Source: Variovorax paradoxus (GTDB taxonomy: Bacteria; Pseudomonadota; Gammaproteobacteria; Burkholderiales; Burkholderiaceae_C). Taken from it: 64,000 nt of DNA. The notes below the pieces were generated by a model, which saw only the letters and a program-made list of their open reading frames with translations, was not told the origin of the DNA and searched no databases. A program made the translations under genes and the position numbers. Below, in pieces: positions 33,447 through 42,953 of this stretch. The first letter of the stretch is position 1. Each line of letters opens with the position of its first letter. The stretch lies in assembly GCA_016806145.1 (NCBI GenBank), contig CP063166.1:3906001-3970000 (forward strand). Direction: 5' to 3'.

Positions 33447-34562
33447 ATGACCACTCGTCCTCGCGCCAAGGCAGACCGCCACCGAAGCCCGGCCCCCTCC
33501 CCCGACACAGCCTCCGACACGGCCGCCACCGCGCCGCGCCACTACGCCGTCGTCGGTGCCGGCATGGCCGGCGTGGCCTGCGCGCGCACGCTGGTGCAGG
33601 CCGGCCATCGCGTCACGCTGTTCGAGCGCGGCGACGGCGCGGGCGGCCGCATGGCCAGCGTCGACACCGCCTTCGGCCGCTTCGACAGCGGCGCGCAGTA
33701 CTTCACCGTGCGCGACGCGCGCTTCGCGCAGGCACTCGAGACCGTGCCGGGCCTGTGCCGGCGCTGGAGCGCCAACCTCGTGCGCGTGCTCGATGCCCAC
33801 GGCCGCGTGGCCGAGGCCGCGCTGCCCTCGCTCGAATCGCACTGGGTGGCCCAGCCCGGCATGGACTCGCTGGTGGCGCAATGGGCCCAACCGCTGGGCG
33901 ACAGCCTGGTCACCGGCACGCAGGTCACGCGCATCGAGCCCGATGCGCTCGATGCCGCGCGCTGGCAGCTGCGCACCGCCGGTGCCGGCGACTCGCAGCG
34001 CGTGTACTCGGGCCTCGACGCGGTGCTGCTCGCGGTGCCGCCCTCGCGCGCCCGCGCGCTGCTCGAGGACGGCAAGCTGTCGCGCAGCATCAGCCGCCAG
34101 GTCGAGCCGGTGCGCATCGCGCCGTGCTGGACGCTGATGATCGCCTTCCCGCAGGCCAACCAGCCGACCATGTCGCACCTGGGCCCGCAATGGAACGCCG
34201 CGCGCAGCACGCACCACCGCGTGGCCTGGCTGGCGCGCGAATCGTCCAAGCCCGGACGCGAACGCATCGAGCGCTGGACCCTGCAGGCCAGCGCCACCTG
34301 GTCGCAGGAACACCTGCGCGACGACGCGCCGCGCATCGAGGCCAAGCTGCTGCGCGCCTTCTCCGAGATCACCGGCATCCATGCCACGCCGGCCCATGCG
34401 CAGGCGCTGTGCTGGGCAGAGGCCCAGACCCAGGTACCGGTGGGCCAGAGCCACCTGTGGGACGCCAAGGCGCGCATCGGCGTGGCCGGCGACTGGTGCA
34501 TCGGCCACCGCGTCGAGGACGCCTTCGTCTCGGGCCTGTCGCTCGCGCTCGCGGCGCTGTAG
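33447..34562 (+). CDS. FAD-dependent amine-oxidase-like oxidoreductase (renalase-like)
   Basis: This 371-residue flavoprotein starts, after a 30-residue polar N-terminus, with the Rossmann FAD motif [22 protein letters not shown] and [28 protein letters not shown] and the C-terminal FAD contact [21 protein letters not shown] are typical of small renalase-like NAD(P)/FAD proteins. The substrate is unknown. A GC-rich hairpin (34573-34590) followed by a loose T run lies after the stop and may attenuate read-through into gluQ. Confidence 0.82.
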   Translation: MTTRPRAKADRHRSPAPSPDTASDTAATAPRHYAVVGAGMAGVACARTLVQAGHRVTLFERGDGAGGRMASVDTAFGRFDSGAQYFTVRDARFAQALETVPGLCRRWSANLVRVLDAHGRVAEAALPSLESHWVAQPGMDSLVAQWAQPLGDSLVTGTQVTRIEPDALDAARWQLRTAGAGDSQRVYSGLDAVLLAVPPSRARALLEDGKLSRSISRQVEPVRIAPCWTLMIAFPQANQPTMSHLGPQWNAARSTHHRVAWLARESSKPGRERIERWTLQASATWSQEHLRDDAPRIEAKLLRAFSEITGIHATPAHAQALCWAEAQTQVPVGQSHLWDAKARIGVAGDWCIGHRVEDAFVSGLSLALAAL

Positions 34563-34603
34563 TTCGCGTGCCGGGGCCGGCCGCGGCCCCTTGCCGTCTT
34601 TTC

Positions 34604-35518
34604 ATGCCTCCCGTCGGCCGCTTCGCTCCCTCGCCCACCGGCCCGCTGCACGCGGGCTCGCTGGTCGCCGCGCTCGCGAGCTGGCTCGACGTGCGCGCGC
34701 ACGGCCCGCGGGCGCGCTGGCTGGTGCGCATCGAGGACGCCGACACCGAGCGCTGCCTGCCGGGCATGGGCGAGCGCATCCTGCGCCAGCTCGCCGACTG
34801 CGCGCTGCTGCCCGACGAGGAACCCGTGTGGCAGACCGCGCGCACCGCGCGCTACGAGGCCGCGCTGGCGCGCCTGCGCGAACGCGGCCTCGCCTACCCC
34901 TGCGGCTGCTCGCGCAAGGACATCGACGAAGCGCTCGCGCGGCTCGGCCAGCGCCACGAGCGCCATGGCGAGCGCGTCTATCCCGGCACCTGCCGCGACG
35001 GCCTGCACGGCAAGCCCGCGCGCGCCTGGCGCTTCGCCACGCAGAAGTTCGAGGCCGCGGCGCCGGGCGAACTCCACTGGACCGACCGCCGCCTCGGCGA
35101 TCAAGGCCAGGACGTGAGCCGCGAGGTCGGCGACTTCGTGCTGCGCCGTGCCGACGGCCCCTGGGCCTACCAGCTCGCGGTGGTGGTCGACGATGCCGAC
35201 CAGGGCGTGAGCGACGTGGTGCGCGGCGAGGACCTGGCCGACAACACCGCGCGCCAGATCCTGCTGCAGCGCGCCCTCGGCCTGCCGACGCCGCGCTACT
35301 TGCACACGCCGCTGGTGCGCGGCGCCGATGGCCACAAGCTCTCGAAGCAGAACGGCGCGGCGGCCTTCGACACCGCCACGCCCGAGGCCGCGCGCGCCGC
35401 GCTCGAGGCGGCCGCGCGCGTGCTCGGCCTGGGCCCCGCTGGCGGTGCCTCGTGCGCCGAGGCGCTGGCCGGCTGGGTGCCCGCATGGCGCGCTCTCTAC
35501 AATTCGCGGCCGCAATGA
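34604..35518 (+). CDS. gluQ: Glutamyl-Q tRNA(Asp) synthetase
   Basis: GluQ (YadB) is a truncated GluRS paralogue that attaches glutamate to the queuosine base of tRNA(Asp). The 304-residue protein keeps the class I signature ([20 protein letters not shown], an HxGH-type motif) and the KLSKQ motif ([11 protein letters not shown]), plus a zinc site CGCSRKDID. It lacks the anticodon-binding domain, as expected. The stop overlaps trmB by 4 nt. Confidence 0.92.
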   Translation: MPPVGRFAPSPTGPLHAGSLVAALASWLDVRAHGPRARWLVRIEDADTERCLPGMGERILRQLADCALLPDEEPVWQTARTARYEAALARLRERGLAYPCGCSRKDIDEALARLGQRHERHGERVYPGTCRDGLHGKPARAWRFATQKFEAAAPGELHWTDRRLGDQGQDVSREVGDFVLRRADGPWAYQLAVVVDDADQGVSDVVRGEDLADNTARQILLQRALGLPTPRYLHTPLVRGADGHKLSKQNGAAAFDTATPEAARAALEAAARVLGLGPAGGASCAEALAGWVPAWRALYNSRPQ

Positions 35519-36258
35519 CCTTTCCCGACACCGTGTCCCACGACCTTCCGCCCGCCGACGACGCAGCGGGCGACAGCCCCCAGCCCCATCCCCTGCACCG
35601 CCGCCTCAAGAGCTTCGTGAAGCGCGGCGGCCGCACCACCGACGGCCAGGCACGCGCCTTCGCCGAGCTGGGCCCGCTGTTCCTGCTGCCCTACCGCGAG
35701 CAGGCGCTGGACCTGGCCGCGGCCTTCGGCCGCGAGGCGCCGACCGTGCTCGAGATCGGCTTCGGCATGGGCGAGGCCACGGCCCACATCGCCACCGTGC
35801 GACCCGGCACCAACTTCCTCTGCTGCGAGGTGCACGAGCCCGGCGTGGGCGCGCTGCTCAAGCGCATCGGCGAGCAGAGCATCCCGAACATCCGCATCTG
35901 CGCGCACGACGCCGTCGAGGTGCTCGACCACATGCTGCAGCCCGCCACGCTGGCCGGCGTGCACGTGTTCTTTCCCGATCCCTGGCACAAGAAGCGCCAC
36001 AACAAGCGCCGGCTGATCCAGGCCGAGTTCGTGACCAAGCTCGCGCAGCACCTGCGCCCCGGCGGCTACATCCACTGCGCCACCGACTGGCAGCCCTATG
36101 CCGAGCAGATGCTCGAGGTGCTGTCGGCCGAGCCGCTGCTGCGCAACACCGCCGCCGACTACGCGCCCAAGCCCGACTACCGGCCGCTGACCAAGTTCGA
36201 GAACCGCGGCCTCAAGCTGGGCCACGGGGTCTGGGACCTGGTGTTCGAGCGCGCCTGA
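35515..36258 (+). CDS. trmB: tRNA (guanine-N7-)-methyltransferase TrmB
   Basis: TrmB makes m7G46 in tRNA from S-adenosylmethionine. The 247-residue protein has the SAM motif [28 protein letters not shown], the catalytic region [16 protein letters not shown] and the end motif [21 protein letters not shown]. The start ATG 35515 overlaps the gluQ stop. A TACAAT hexamer (35499-35504) 11 nt upstream might allow an internal promoter. Confidence 0.95.
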   Translation: MTFPDTVSHDLPPADDAAGDSPQPHPLHRRLKSFVKRGGRTTDGQARAFAELGPLFLLPYREQALDLAAAFGREAPTVLEIGFGMGEATAHIATVRPGTNFLCCEVHEPGVGALLKRIGEQSIPNIRICAHDAVEVLDHMLQPATLAGVHVFFPDPWHKKRHNKRRLIQAEFVTKLAQHLRPGGYIHCATDWQPYAEQMLEVLSAEPLLRNTAADYAPKPDYRPLTKFENRGLKLGHGVWDLVFERA

Positions 36259-36274
36259 GCGCGGCGCCCCTTCC

Positions 36275-36748
36275 TCAGTCTTCGACGACGAAGCGGAACG
36301 GCAGCCGCATCGCGCTGCGCAGGCCCTGGCCGTTCGCATCGCGCGCCGGCTCGAAGCGCCAGGCCTCGAGCGACTTCGTCACCGCCTGCGACAGCAGCGG
36401 ATGCGGTGAGCTGACGATCCGGATCCGATCGGCGCGGCCCTCGGGGCTCACGTCGAAGGCCGCGACCACCGTGCCCGCCACGCCCTGCTCGGCCAGCTGC
36501 GAGGGATAGCTCGGGATCGCGCGCTGCAGCACGCGCGCGTCGGACACCGGCGCAGGCCGGCGCGCCGGCGTCGGGTCCGCCATGGGAGGGGGTGCGATCG
36601 TGGGCGGCGCGGCGACCTCCAGCGTCGGCGTCCCGGTCCCGCCCGGCGAGAAACCTACCTCCGGCGGCTCCGGCGCCCTGTTCCTGGCCAGGTCGGTGCA
36701 ACCGGCCACCACGGCACATCCCAGTGCCAGCACGACGATCTTGTTCAT
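36275..36748 (-). CDS. Predicted lipoprotein with a TonB C-terminal domain
   Basis: This 157-residue protein has a signal ending in a lipobox (VVAG-C17). A Pro-rich linker (about 25-65) is followed by a TonB C-terminal domain (AIPSYPSQLAEQGVAGTVVA to the end; the AWRFEPARDANGQ segment is typical). TonB proteins are normally anchored by an N-terminal membrane helix, whereas here the anchor should be a lipid. No ExbB/ExbD genes are close. It converges on trmB with a 16-bp gap. Its function is unknown. Confidence 0.75.
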   Translation of the reverse strand: MNKIVVLALGCAVVAGCTDLARNRAPEPPEVGFSPGGTGTPTLEVAAPPTIAPPPMADPTPARRPAPVSDARVLQRAIPSYPSQLAEQGVAGTVVAAFDVSPEGRADRIRIVSSPHPLLSQAVTKSLEAWRFEPARDANGQGLRSAMRLPFRFVVED

Positions 36749-36832
36749 GGCGGCGATTCTGCAGTGCGCAAAACTTCCCGCCGGGCATCCAAATTGCTAC
36801 ACTTTTTTACTATTTTGAGCAAAAGGTGTCCG

Positions 36833-37788
36833 ATGAACGACGCACGCAGACAGTGGCTGATGAAGACCGGCGCCCTGCTGACCCTGGGCAGTGCCCTGCC
36901 GCGCGCGCCGCAACCAACGCGCGCACCCTGCTGTCGCGCGACAAGGCCGACATGCTGTTCGGCTTCGTCGGCACCGCCAGCAGCAATGCCGGCGCCGAGG
37001 TCGCCACCCAGCAGGGCAGCCTGCTGTTCGCGCCCTTCGCGGCCTCGGACACCCTGCGCGGCCCCGCGCATCCCAACGTGTTCCACGTGCGCCCCGGCAT
37101 GATCGACGAGGCGCTGAAGATCGTGCGCCAGTGCGCCACCGTGGGGCAGACCCGCATCGCGCTGGTCGGCGACGACGATGCGATGGGCAATGCCGGGCTC
37201 GCGGCGGTGCAGCAGGCCGTGACCGAACTCAAGCTGCCGCCGCTGGTCGCCACCGCGCTGGTGCCCGCGGGCGGCGGCAAGGCACTCGAGGAGGCGCTCA
37301 AGGCGGTGCAGAAGCCCGCGCCGCAGGCCATCGTGCTGGTGTCGCTCTCGGGCACCACGGCCAATGCCATCCGCGCGCTGCGCAAGAGCGGCTACACCGG
37401 CAGCTTCATGGCCTTCTCGATCGTGGGCATCGACCCGCTCTACGCCGAGCTCGGCAAGGACATCGGCGGCATCGTGATCTCGCAGGTCGTGCCCTCGCCG
37501 CGGCCCTCGGCGATCCCGATCGTCAAGGAGTACCGCGCCGCGGTCGACAACTCCGACCAGGCGCCTTCGTACGAGGGCCTCGAGGGCTTCATCGCCGCCA
37601 AGACCGTGGGCGAGGCGGTGCGCCGCGCGGGCCGCGGCTTCACGCCGCAGAGCCTGCAGCGCGTGATGAGCGCGATGACCGACTACGACGTCGGCGGCTT
37701 CCGCATCAACCTGCGCCCGGGACTGCGCGACAACGTGCGCAGCATCGACCTGATCAGCATCTCGTCGGACGGCCGCGTGCTGCGCTGA
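36833..37788 (+). pseudogene. Broken periplasmic binding protein of a branched-chain amino acid type ABC importer
   Basis: An ATG at 36833 begins a plausible Tat/Sec-like signal (MNDARRQWLMKTGALLTLGSA), but this frame soon becomes nonsense. From about 36914 another frame carries the body of a LivK-like binding protein (TNARTLLSRDKADMLFGFVG, FAPFAASDTLR, NVFHVRPGMIDEALKIV) to a normal C-terminus at 37788. Family members have roughly 80 more residues between signal and body, including the first beta strands. The sequence therefore looks like an internal deletion that also shifted the frame. No permease or ATPase genes are near. An assembly error is possible but less likely than decay. Confidence 0.72.
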
Positions 37789-37792
37789 AGCC

Positions 37793-38467
37793 TCAGGCCA
37801 GGTTCGGGTGGTAGCCCACGGGCGAATAGATCACCACCAGCGCCGTCGCCGGTCCCGCGAGCGCATGCCCGCGGTGCGGGATGCGCGCATCGAAATGCAG
37901 GGTGTCGCCGGGCTCGAGGATGAACTTGTCGCCGCCGACCTGCCATTCCACGCGGCCCGTGAGCACGTGCATCATCTCCTCGCCCTCGTGCTCGAAGAAC
38001 ACGAACTTGTCGACCTTGTCGGGGAAGGTGAACAGGAAGGGCTGCAGCGCGCGGTCGGTGGTGGCGTCGGTCAGCGCGAAGTAGTCGTAGCCGAAGGCGC
38101 TGCCGCCCATCACGGTCGGGCGCTTGTCGGCATGCCGCACCAGGCTCACGCCGCGCCAGCTCTGCTGCGCATGCGCGTTGTCGGTGAGCAGGCTCGCGGC
38201 CTCGATGCCCAGCACGCTCGCGATGCGCGCCAGCGAGCCGATCGGCGGCACCTTCTGGCCGCTCTCGATGCGCGAGAGATAGGCCTTGCCGAAGCCGGCC
38301 TGCTCGGCCAGCGCCGCGAGCGTGAGGCCGGCCTCGAGGCGCCGCTGCTTGAGGCGCACGCCGAGGTCCACGTGGGCCGGCACCTCGGCGGGGGCCGCTG
38401 CAGCGGCAGGAGCGGCGGGGGCCGCCGCGCGCCTGGACGGCCGGGCGGTTTTCTTTGAAGCAACCAT
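37793..38467 (-). CDS. XRE-family regulator with C-terminal cupin
   Basis: This 224-residue regulator has an Ala/Pro-rich, probably disordered N-terminus (1-33), a helix-turn-helix (about 36-92: LKQRRLEAGLTLAALAEQAG, KAYLSRIESGQKVPP) and a cupin sensor domain (about 135-220: FFEHEGEEMMHVLTGRVEW, LEPGDTLHFDARIPHRG). Such proteins usually respond to small metabolites such as amino acids or polyamines. Its target here may have been the adjacent binding-protein gene, which is now broken. A palindrome AACCGGTT lies 17 bp upstream of the start. Confidence 0.87.
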   Translation of the reverse strand: MVASKKTARPSRRAAAPAAPAAAAAPAEVPAHVDLGVRLKQRRLEAGLTLAALAEQAGFGKAYLSRIESGQKVPPIGSLARIASVLGIEAASLLTDNAHAQQSWRGVSLVRHADKRPTVMGGSAFGYDYFALTDATTDRALQPFLFTFPDKVDKFVFFEHEGEEMMHVLTGRVEWQVGGDKFILEPGDTLHFDARIPHRGHALAGPATALVVIYSPVGYHPNLA

Positions 38468-38483
38468 GCTCCGAATTTAACGG

Positions 38484-38491
38484 AACCGGTT
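38484..38491. promoter_or_regulatory. Palindrome upstream of the XRE-cupin start
   Basis: AACCGGTT is a perfect 8-bp palindrome 17-24 bp before the regulator start codon. It is a possible autoregulatory operator, but the site is short. Confidence 0.25.
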
Positions 38492-38543
38492 TACCGCCCG
38501 GCACATCCGGTTGCCCGGATGGTCGGCCCCGCGCGAGAACGAC

Positions 38544-38948
38544 TCAGTTCTTGTCGGCCTCGAAACCCGCCGCGTTGAAGAACACATTGGGCTTGCGGTA
38601 GATCGCGAGGATGGTGCAGCCCTCGTCCGAGCGCGTCTCGTGCAGCGAGCCCGGCTGGCGCCAGACGAACTGGCCCGCGCGGCAGATGCCGTCGTGGTCC
38701 GAGAACGAACCCTCGAGCACCCAGCTCTGTTCGATCTCGGGATGCCTGTGGAACGGCAGCACCGCGCCCGGCTCCCACTTGAGCAGCACCGTCATCTCGC
38801 CCGATGCGTCGTCGCGGTAGAGCACCTTCATCTGGATCTTCGGGAATTGCGAGGGCCGCCATTCGAGCGTGGCGGGATCGACGTAGACGGAACCACCGAT
38901 GGTGGGCTGCAGCTTGCCGGAGAGGCGTTCCTTGAAGACGGCGGACAT
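38544..38948 (-). CDS. Small cupin-domain protein
   Basis: This 134-residue single-domain cupin (ChrR-like) has metal ligands in the motif FHRHPEIEQSWVLEGSF and later GSLHETRSDEGCT. The start is ATG 38948, supported by a CAGGAG site. It could be a dioxygenase or an isomerase; the substrate is unknown. It is followed by the XRE-cupin gene on the same strand after 76 bp. Confidence 0.82.
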   Translation of the reverse strand: MSAVFKERLSGKLQPTIGGSVYVDPATLEWRPSQFPKIQMKVLYRDDASGEMTVLLKWEPGAVLPFHRHPEIEQSWVLEGSFSDHDGICRAGQFVWRQPGSLHETRSDEGCTILAIYRKPNVFFNAAGFEADKN

Positions 38949-39059
38949 GTGTGTGACTCCTGTGGATGGGGTGGTGGGGAATGGGACGTCTCCGCGACGG
39001 GTGGCACCAGCTTTGGACCGATGTTTCCCGACGGGCAACTCTTGGAAACGACTTGAACC

Positions 39060-39671
39060 TCAGCCCGCGAAGCGCAGCCGATTGGCCTCGCGCGCGGCGC
39101 CGTATTCCATGATCCGGGCCACCTCGGCCGCGGGCTCGGGGCCGAAGCGCCGCTCGATCAGGTGGAGCGTGGCGTCGATGCACAGCGTGACGCCACCGCC
39201 CGTGACCACGCGGCCGTTGTCGACCACGAGCGCGGGCTCGGTGCGGATCGCCGGATGGCGTTGCCGCAGTTCGTCGAGCGGCGAGGTCTCGGGCGGCACC
39301 ACCTCGAACTTGGTGGTCGCGCGCAGGCCGTCGAGCACGCCGGCCTCGGCAAGGATCATCGCGCCGGTGCAGACCGAGCAGACCAGCGCCGCGGGCGCGA
39401 CGCGGCGCACGAACGCGAGCACGCGCGCATCCTGCGAGGCGGCGCGCCAGCCGGGCCCGCCGGGCACCAGCAGCACGTCGACCTCGTGCACCTCCTCGAA
39501 GCTGCGGCTCGGCAGCACCTGCAGGCCGTTGGCGAGCGTGACCGGCGCGCGGTCGAAGGACACGGTCTCGTAGCCGAGCTCGGGGATCACGCGCCGGGCC
39601 ATCGAGACCACGCCGATGGCGGCGAGGTCCACGGGTTCGATGCCCTCGTAGAGCAGGAAGGTCATGTGCAT
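39060..39671 (-). CDS. DJ-1/PfpI-family protein (isonitrile-hydratase-like)
   Basis: This 203-residue class I glutamine-amidotransferase-like protein has the conserved elements YEGIEPVDLAAIGV, VLLVPGGPGWRA and the nucleophile elbow VCSVCTGAMILAEAG with its reactive Cys. The pattern resembles isonitrile hydratase and the sensor half of GlxA-type regulators, but there is no AraC domain. Two starts 6 nt apart are possible (39671, 39665). It follows the MHS transporter gene on the same strand after 43 bp. Confidence 0.83.
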   Translation of the reverse strand: MHMTFLLYEGIEPVDLAAIGVVSMARRVIPELGYETVSFDRAPVTLANGLQVLPSRSFEEVHEVDVLLVPGGPGWRAASQDARVLAFVRRVAPAALVCSVCTGAMILAEAGVLDGLRATTKFEVVPPETSPLDELRQRHPAIRTEPALVVDNGRVVTGGGVTLCIDATLHLIERRFGPEPAAEVARIMEYGAAREANRLRFAG

Positions 39672-39714
39672 TCGCGGGTCTTTCGTTCTGGATGAAAAGT
39701 CGTGGGGCGCGCGC

Positions 39715-41043
39715 TCAGAAGTTGCGCACCGAGTCGTCGCGCGTCTCGTGCGCGAAGAAGGCCGCCACCAGGGTCACGCAGGCCAGGCCGATCAGCATGA
39801 TCGACACGCCCGCGGTGCCGCCGAGCTTGCCCACCAGCAGGGTGGCGAGGATCGGCGCGAGCCCGCCGCCGAGCGCGGCCGACACCTGGAAGCCGAACGA
39901 GGCACCGGTGTAGCGCACGCGCGCACCGAAGAGTTCGGGGAAGTAGGTGGCCTGCGGGCCGAACATCAGGCCGTGGCCGAAGCTCAGCGCCACAGCGGTC
40001 GCGGCGATGATGATCCACGGATCGCGCGTGTCGACCAGCCAGAACAGCGGGAACGCGAAGACGATGGTGAAGAGCGTGCCCGCGAAGTAGAACGGGCGAC
40101 GGCCGATGATGTCCGACAGCCAGCCGAACAGCGGAATCGTCACCACCTCGATCGCCGCCGCGACCATGATCGCGTTGAGCAGCATCTCCTTGGGCAGGCC
40201 CAGGTTCTTGGTCGCATAGACCACCATGAACACCGTGAGCATGTAGACCCACGAGACCTCGCAGATCTTCAGGCCGACCGCGATCAGGAAGTTCTTCGGA
40301 TCGCGGAACACCGCCTCGGCGAAGGGATTGCGCGCGATCTCCTTCTTGGCCTTCATCTCGAGGAACACCGGCGACTCCGACACCCGCGTGCGGATGAAGG
40401 CGCCGAGCGCCACCAGCACCACGCTCAGCAGGAAGGGCACGCGCCAGCCCCAGGCCATGAAGTCCTCCTCGGGCAGGGTCGACACCATCGAATAGACGCC
40501 GGCCGACAGGATCAGGCCGATCGGGAAACCGACCTGCACCAGGCTGCCGCAGAGCCCGCGCCGCCGCCTGGGCGCATGCTCGAGAACCATCAGCGCCGCC
40601 CCGCCCCACTCGCCGCCCAGGCCGATGCCCTGCACGATGCGCAGCACGATCAACAGGATCGGCGCCCAGATGCCGATCTGCTGGTAGGTCGGCAGCAGGC
40701 CGATGGCGAAGGTGCCGAGCCCCATGATCGCGAGCGTCAGCAAGAGCATCGACTTGCGGCCCAGCCGGTCGCCGAAGTAGCCGAACACCGCGCCGCCGAA
40801 GGGTCGCGCGAAGAAGCCCACGGCCGCGCTGCCAAGCGCGGCCAGCGTGCCCATCAGCGGGTCGTCGGCGGGAAAGAAGATCTTGTTGAAGACCAGCGCG
40901 GCGGCGGTGCCGTAGATCAGGAAGTCGTACCACTCGATGATGGTTCCGACCGAACTGGCGAACACGACACGGCTGACTTCGGAGCTGTCGGTCTCGGCCG
41001 ACCGTCCCTCCTGGGCCAGCGCGGGATTTGCGGGGTGATTCAT
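39715..41043 (-). CDS. MFS transporter, metabolite:H+ symporter (MHS) family
   Basis: This 442-residue, 12-helix proton symporter belongs to the family of ShiA, ProP and citrate/alpha-ketoglutarate carriers. Seen are VVFASSVGTIIEWYDFLIYG in helix 1, the MFS loop GYFGDRLGRKSML, RIVQGIGLGGEWGGA in helix 4-5, and GFPIGLILSAG. The substrate is probably an organic acid or a compatible solute. The start is ATG 41043 with a GGAGAG site. A 17-nt palindrome lies about 125 bp upstream. Confidence 0.87.
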   Translation of the reverse strand: MNHPANPALAQEGRSAETDSSEVSRVVFASSVGTIIEWYDFLIYGTAAALVFNKIFFPADDPLMGTLAALGSAAVGFFARPFGGAVFGYFGDRLGRKSMLLLTLAIMGLGTFAIGLLPTYQQIGIWAPILLIVLRIVQGIGLGGEWGGAALMVLEHAPRRRRGLCGSLVQVGFPIGLILSAGVYSMVSTLPEEDFMAWGWRVPFLLSVVLVALGAFIRTRVSESPVFLEMKAKKEIARNPFAEAVFRDPKNFLIAVGLKICEVSWVYMLTVFMVVYATKNLGLPKEMLLNAIMVAAAIEVVTIPLFGWLSDIIGRRPFYFAGTLFTIVFAFPLFWLVDTRDPWIIIAATAVALSFGHGLMFGPQATYFPELFGARVRYTGASFGFQVSAALGGGLAPILATLLVGKLGGTAGVSIMLIGLACVTLVAAFFAHETRDDSVRNF

Positions 41044-41394
41044 GGTGGTGGCTCTCCGATGCGAGGTTGATGGCTCTGCTGACGGGGACCGCCCGCCTCG
41101 GGGGCGGTGGCGGCGTGGGTTGCCCGTTTTCGTGCACGGGCGGTGAAGCTGGCCGAAGATTAGTTTTGTTTCCCAATGGGAAACATATCGCTTTCCCTGA
41201 GAAGCAATATCCACCGTTTCAGGGCTGAATCCTGTAGAGGAGTTGCCCAGTTTTGGTGAATAAGTTTCCCATCGGGCTACTTCTTCGCAAGAGCCATGCC
41301 ACGGGAGACGGCCATCGGGCAGGCGCGCGCAGGCCGCCGCCCGCGAGCGGAATGCATCGGTTCAAGGAAGGTCCGGGCGGAGCCGCCCGGCGGC
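41044..41394. other. Intergenic region between the MHS transporter and a LysR gene
   Basis: No gene is supported in these 351 bp. The part 41150-41280 is A/T-richer than its surroundings and holds the palindrome at 41168-41184 and a half-copy GTTTCCCA at 41264-41271; it should contain the transporter promoter. Next to the LysR stop, CCGGGCGG-AG-CCGCCCGG (41374-41391) is a strong hairpin without a T run. Confidence 0.6.
41168..41184. promoter_or_regulatory. 17-nt palindromic operator candidate upstream of the MHS transporter
   Basis: GTTTCCCAATGGGAAAC is a perfect palindrome with a single central base. A second GTTTCCCA with a partial right arm lies at 41264-41276. Sites of this shape fit IclR- or LysR-type regulators, but no IclR gene is in the window, so the binding protein is unknown. 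Confidence 0.5.
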
Positions 41395-42273
41395 TCAGGC
41401 CGCGCTGTCGCGCAGCAACTCGGCGAAGCGCTGCTGCACGTAGAGCGCGGTGGCGCCCAGCGGCCGCCCCTGCAGCCACAGCATGCGCACCGACAGCCGC
41501 GGCAGCGCCAGCGCGGGGCACGGCAGTTCCTTGAGGGCCTGGCGGTAGCCCTCGTAGTGCGCGATGTTGACGGGCAGCACGGCCCAGCCGAGCTTGTCGG
41601 CCACCATCTCGGCCGTGCTGTAGAAGCTGTCGGAGCGCCACACGCGCGGGCTGTAGGCCACCTCGTGCACGTCGTCCGCATGCATCAGCAGCTGCCGGTG
41701 GCCGACCAGGTCCTTGCGCCGCACGGTGCGGCCATCGGCGAGCGGATGGTCGACCGCCACGAACACGCCCTGCGGCACGCTGCCGATGCGGCGCAGCTCG
41801 AAGCAGGCGCGCGCCGGGCCGCGGTCGAAATGGAAGGCCACGCTCGCACGCTCCTGCTCCACGTAGTCGGCCACCTCGGTGGCGGTGCCGTTGAGCAGCG
41901 TGAGCTCGAGGCTCGGGTACTTCACCGAGATCTCTCGCAACAGCGTGGCGATGGCGGTGTAGGGCAGCGCCTCGTCGAAGGCCATCGAGAGCGCGGCCTC
42001 GTTGCCGTCGTGCAGCGAGCGCGCGCGCTGGTCGAGCTGCTCGGCCTGGCGCAGCAGCTCGCGCGCCTCGAGCAGCAGCACCTGCCCCGCCTCGGACAGC
42101 TGCGCATTGCGCCGCGAGCGGTCGAACAGCGCCACGCCGAGGTCGGCCTCGAGCAGGCCGATGGCGGTGCTCACGGCCGACTGCGCCTTGCCGAGCCGGC
42201 GCGCGGCCGCCGAGAACGAACCGCAGTCGGCGGTGGTGACGAACTGGCGCAACTGGTCGACGGTCCACTCCAT
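41395..42273 (-). CDS. LysR-family transcriptional regulator
   Basis: This 292-residue protein has an N-terminal winged helix (WTVDQLRQFVTTADCGSFSA, KAQSAVSTAIGLLEADLG) and a LysR effector-binding domain. Its gene lies upstream of the MHS transporter on the same strand and is divergent from the GNAT-MFS pair, so either could be the target. The A/T-rich 125-bp divergent gap (around 42290-42335) should hold its own promoter. Confidence 0.87.
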   Translation of the reverse strand: MEWTVDQLRQFVTTADCGSFSAAARRLGKAQSAVSTAIGLLEADLGVALFDRSRRNAQLSEAGQVLLLEARELLRQAEQLDQRARSLHDGNEAALSMAFDEALPYTAIATLLREISVKYPSLELTLLNGTATEVADYVEQERASVAFHFDRGPARACFELRRIGSVPQGVFVAVDHPLADGRTVRRKDLVGHRQLLMHADDVHEVAYSPRVWRSDSFYSTAEMVADKLGWAVLPVNIAHYEGYRQALKELPCPALALPRLSVRMLWLQGRPLGATALYVQQRFAELLRDSAA

Positions 42274-42398
42274 GGCGCTTGCCTTCTCATCTACTTTTCA
42301 GATGGATTTCATCTTTATTCATCCATTCTAGTGAAGCAAGATCGCAGCTCCAGGCGAGGCGATCCCGCCCCCGCCCGGGAAGAAAGAAGTCCGTTCGC

Positions 42399-42950
42399 AT
42401 GCCGATCTCCCGTCTCGCGATGCCCCGCATCCCCACCGCTCCCCTCACCCTGAACTGGTGCCACGACCCCGCGCGGGAAGCCGCCATCGCCGCGCTGTTC
42501 ATGCGCCAGCTGAGCCCGCGCTACATCTCGCATTCCGAGCTGCAGGGCGCGCGCGCCGTCGCGCCCGGCGAATGGCGCCGCGACCTGCCCGACGTGCTGC
42601 GCGCCGAACTGCGCGAAACGCTCGCGCTGCCGCCGGCCACGGCCGCTTCGCTGATCGCGACCGCGCATGCCGGCGACGCGCTGGCCGCGATCGCGCTGGT
42701 GTCCATCGACGAGGCCCGGCGCGCCGCGCGCGCCTTCGCCACGCTCGACGACCTCGTGGTCGACGCACCGTTCCAGTCGGCCGGCGTCGGCGGCCAGCTG
42801 TTCGACTGGGTCTGCGCCGAACTGCGGCAGCGCGGCATCGCGCGCCTGTTCCTCGAGAGCGGCATCGACAACCAGGGCGCGCATCGTTTCTTCGAGGCGC
42901 GCGGCTGCATGCCGGTCTCGGTCACGATGCTCAAGGAACTGGAGGCCTGA
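42399..42950 (+). CDS. GNAT-family N-acetyltransferase
   Basis: This 183-residue protein ends with a clear acetyl-CoA site (LDDLVVDAPFQSAGVGGQLF), then IARLFLESGIDNQGAHRFFE and ARGCMPVSVTMLKEL. The N-terminal half is less typical. ATG 42399 has an AAGAAG site; ATG 42420 is the alternative. It is followed 3 nt later by an MFS efflux gene, so the pair may modify and export a compound. Confidence 0.8.
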   Translation: MPISRLAMPRIPTAPLTLNWCHDPAREAAIAALFMRQLSPRYISHSELQGARAVAPGEWRRDLPDVLRAELRETLALPPATAASLIATAHAGDALAAIALVSIDEARRAARAFATLDDLVVDAPFQSAGVGGQLFDWVCAELRQRGIARLFLESGIDNQGAHRFFEARGCMPVSVTMLKELEA

Positions 42951-42953
42951 GCG

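Noticed and set aside
39060..39671. GlxA/FtrA-type AraC regulator
   Set aside because: Only the DJ-1/PfpI domain is present; the protein ends before any AraC helix-turn-helix.
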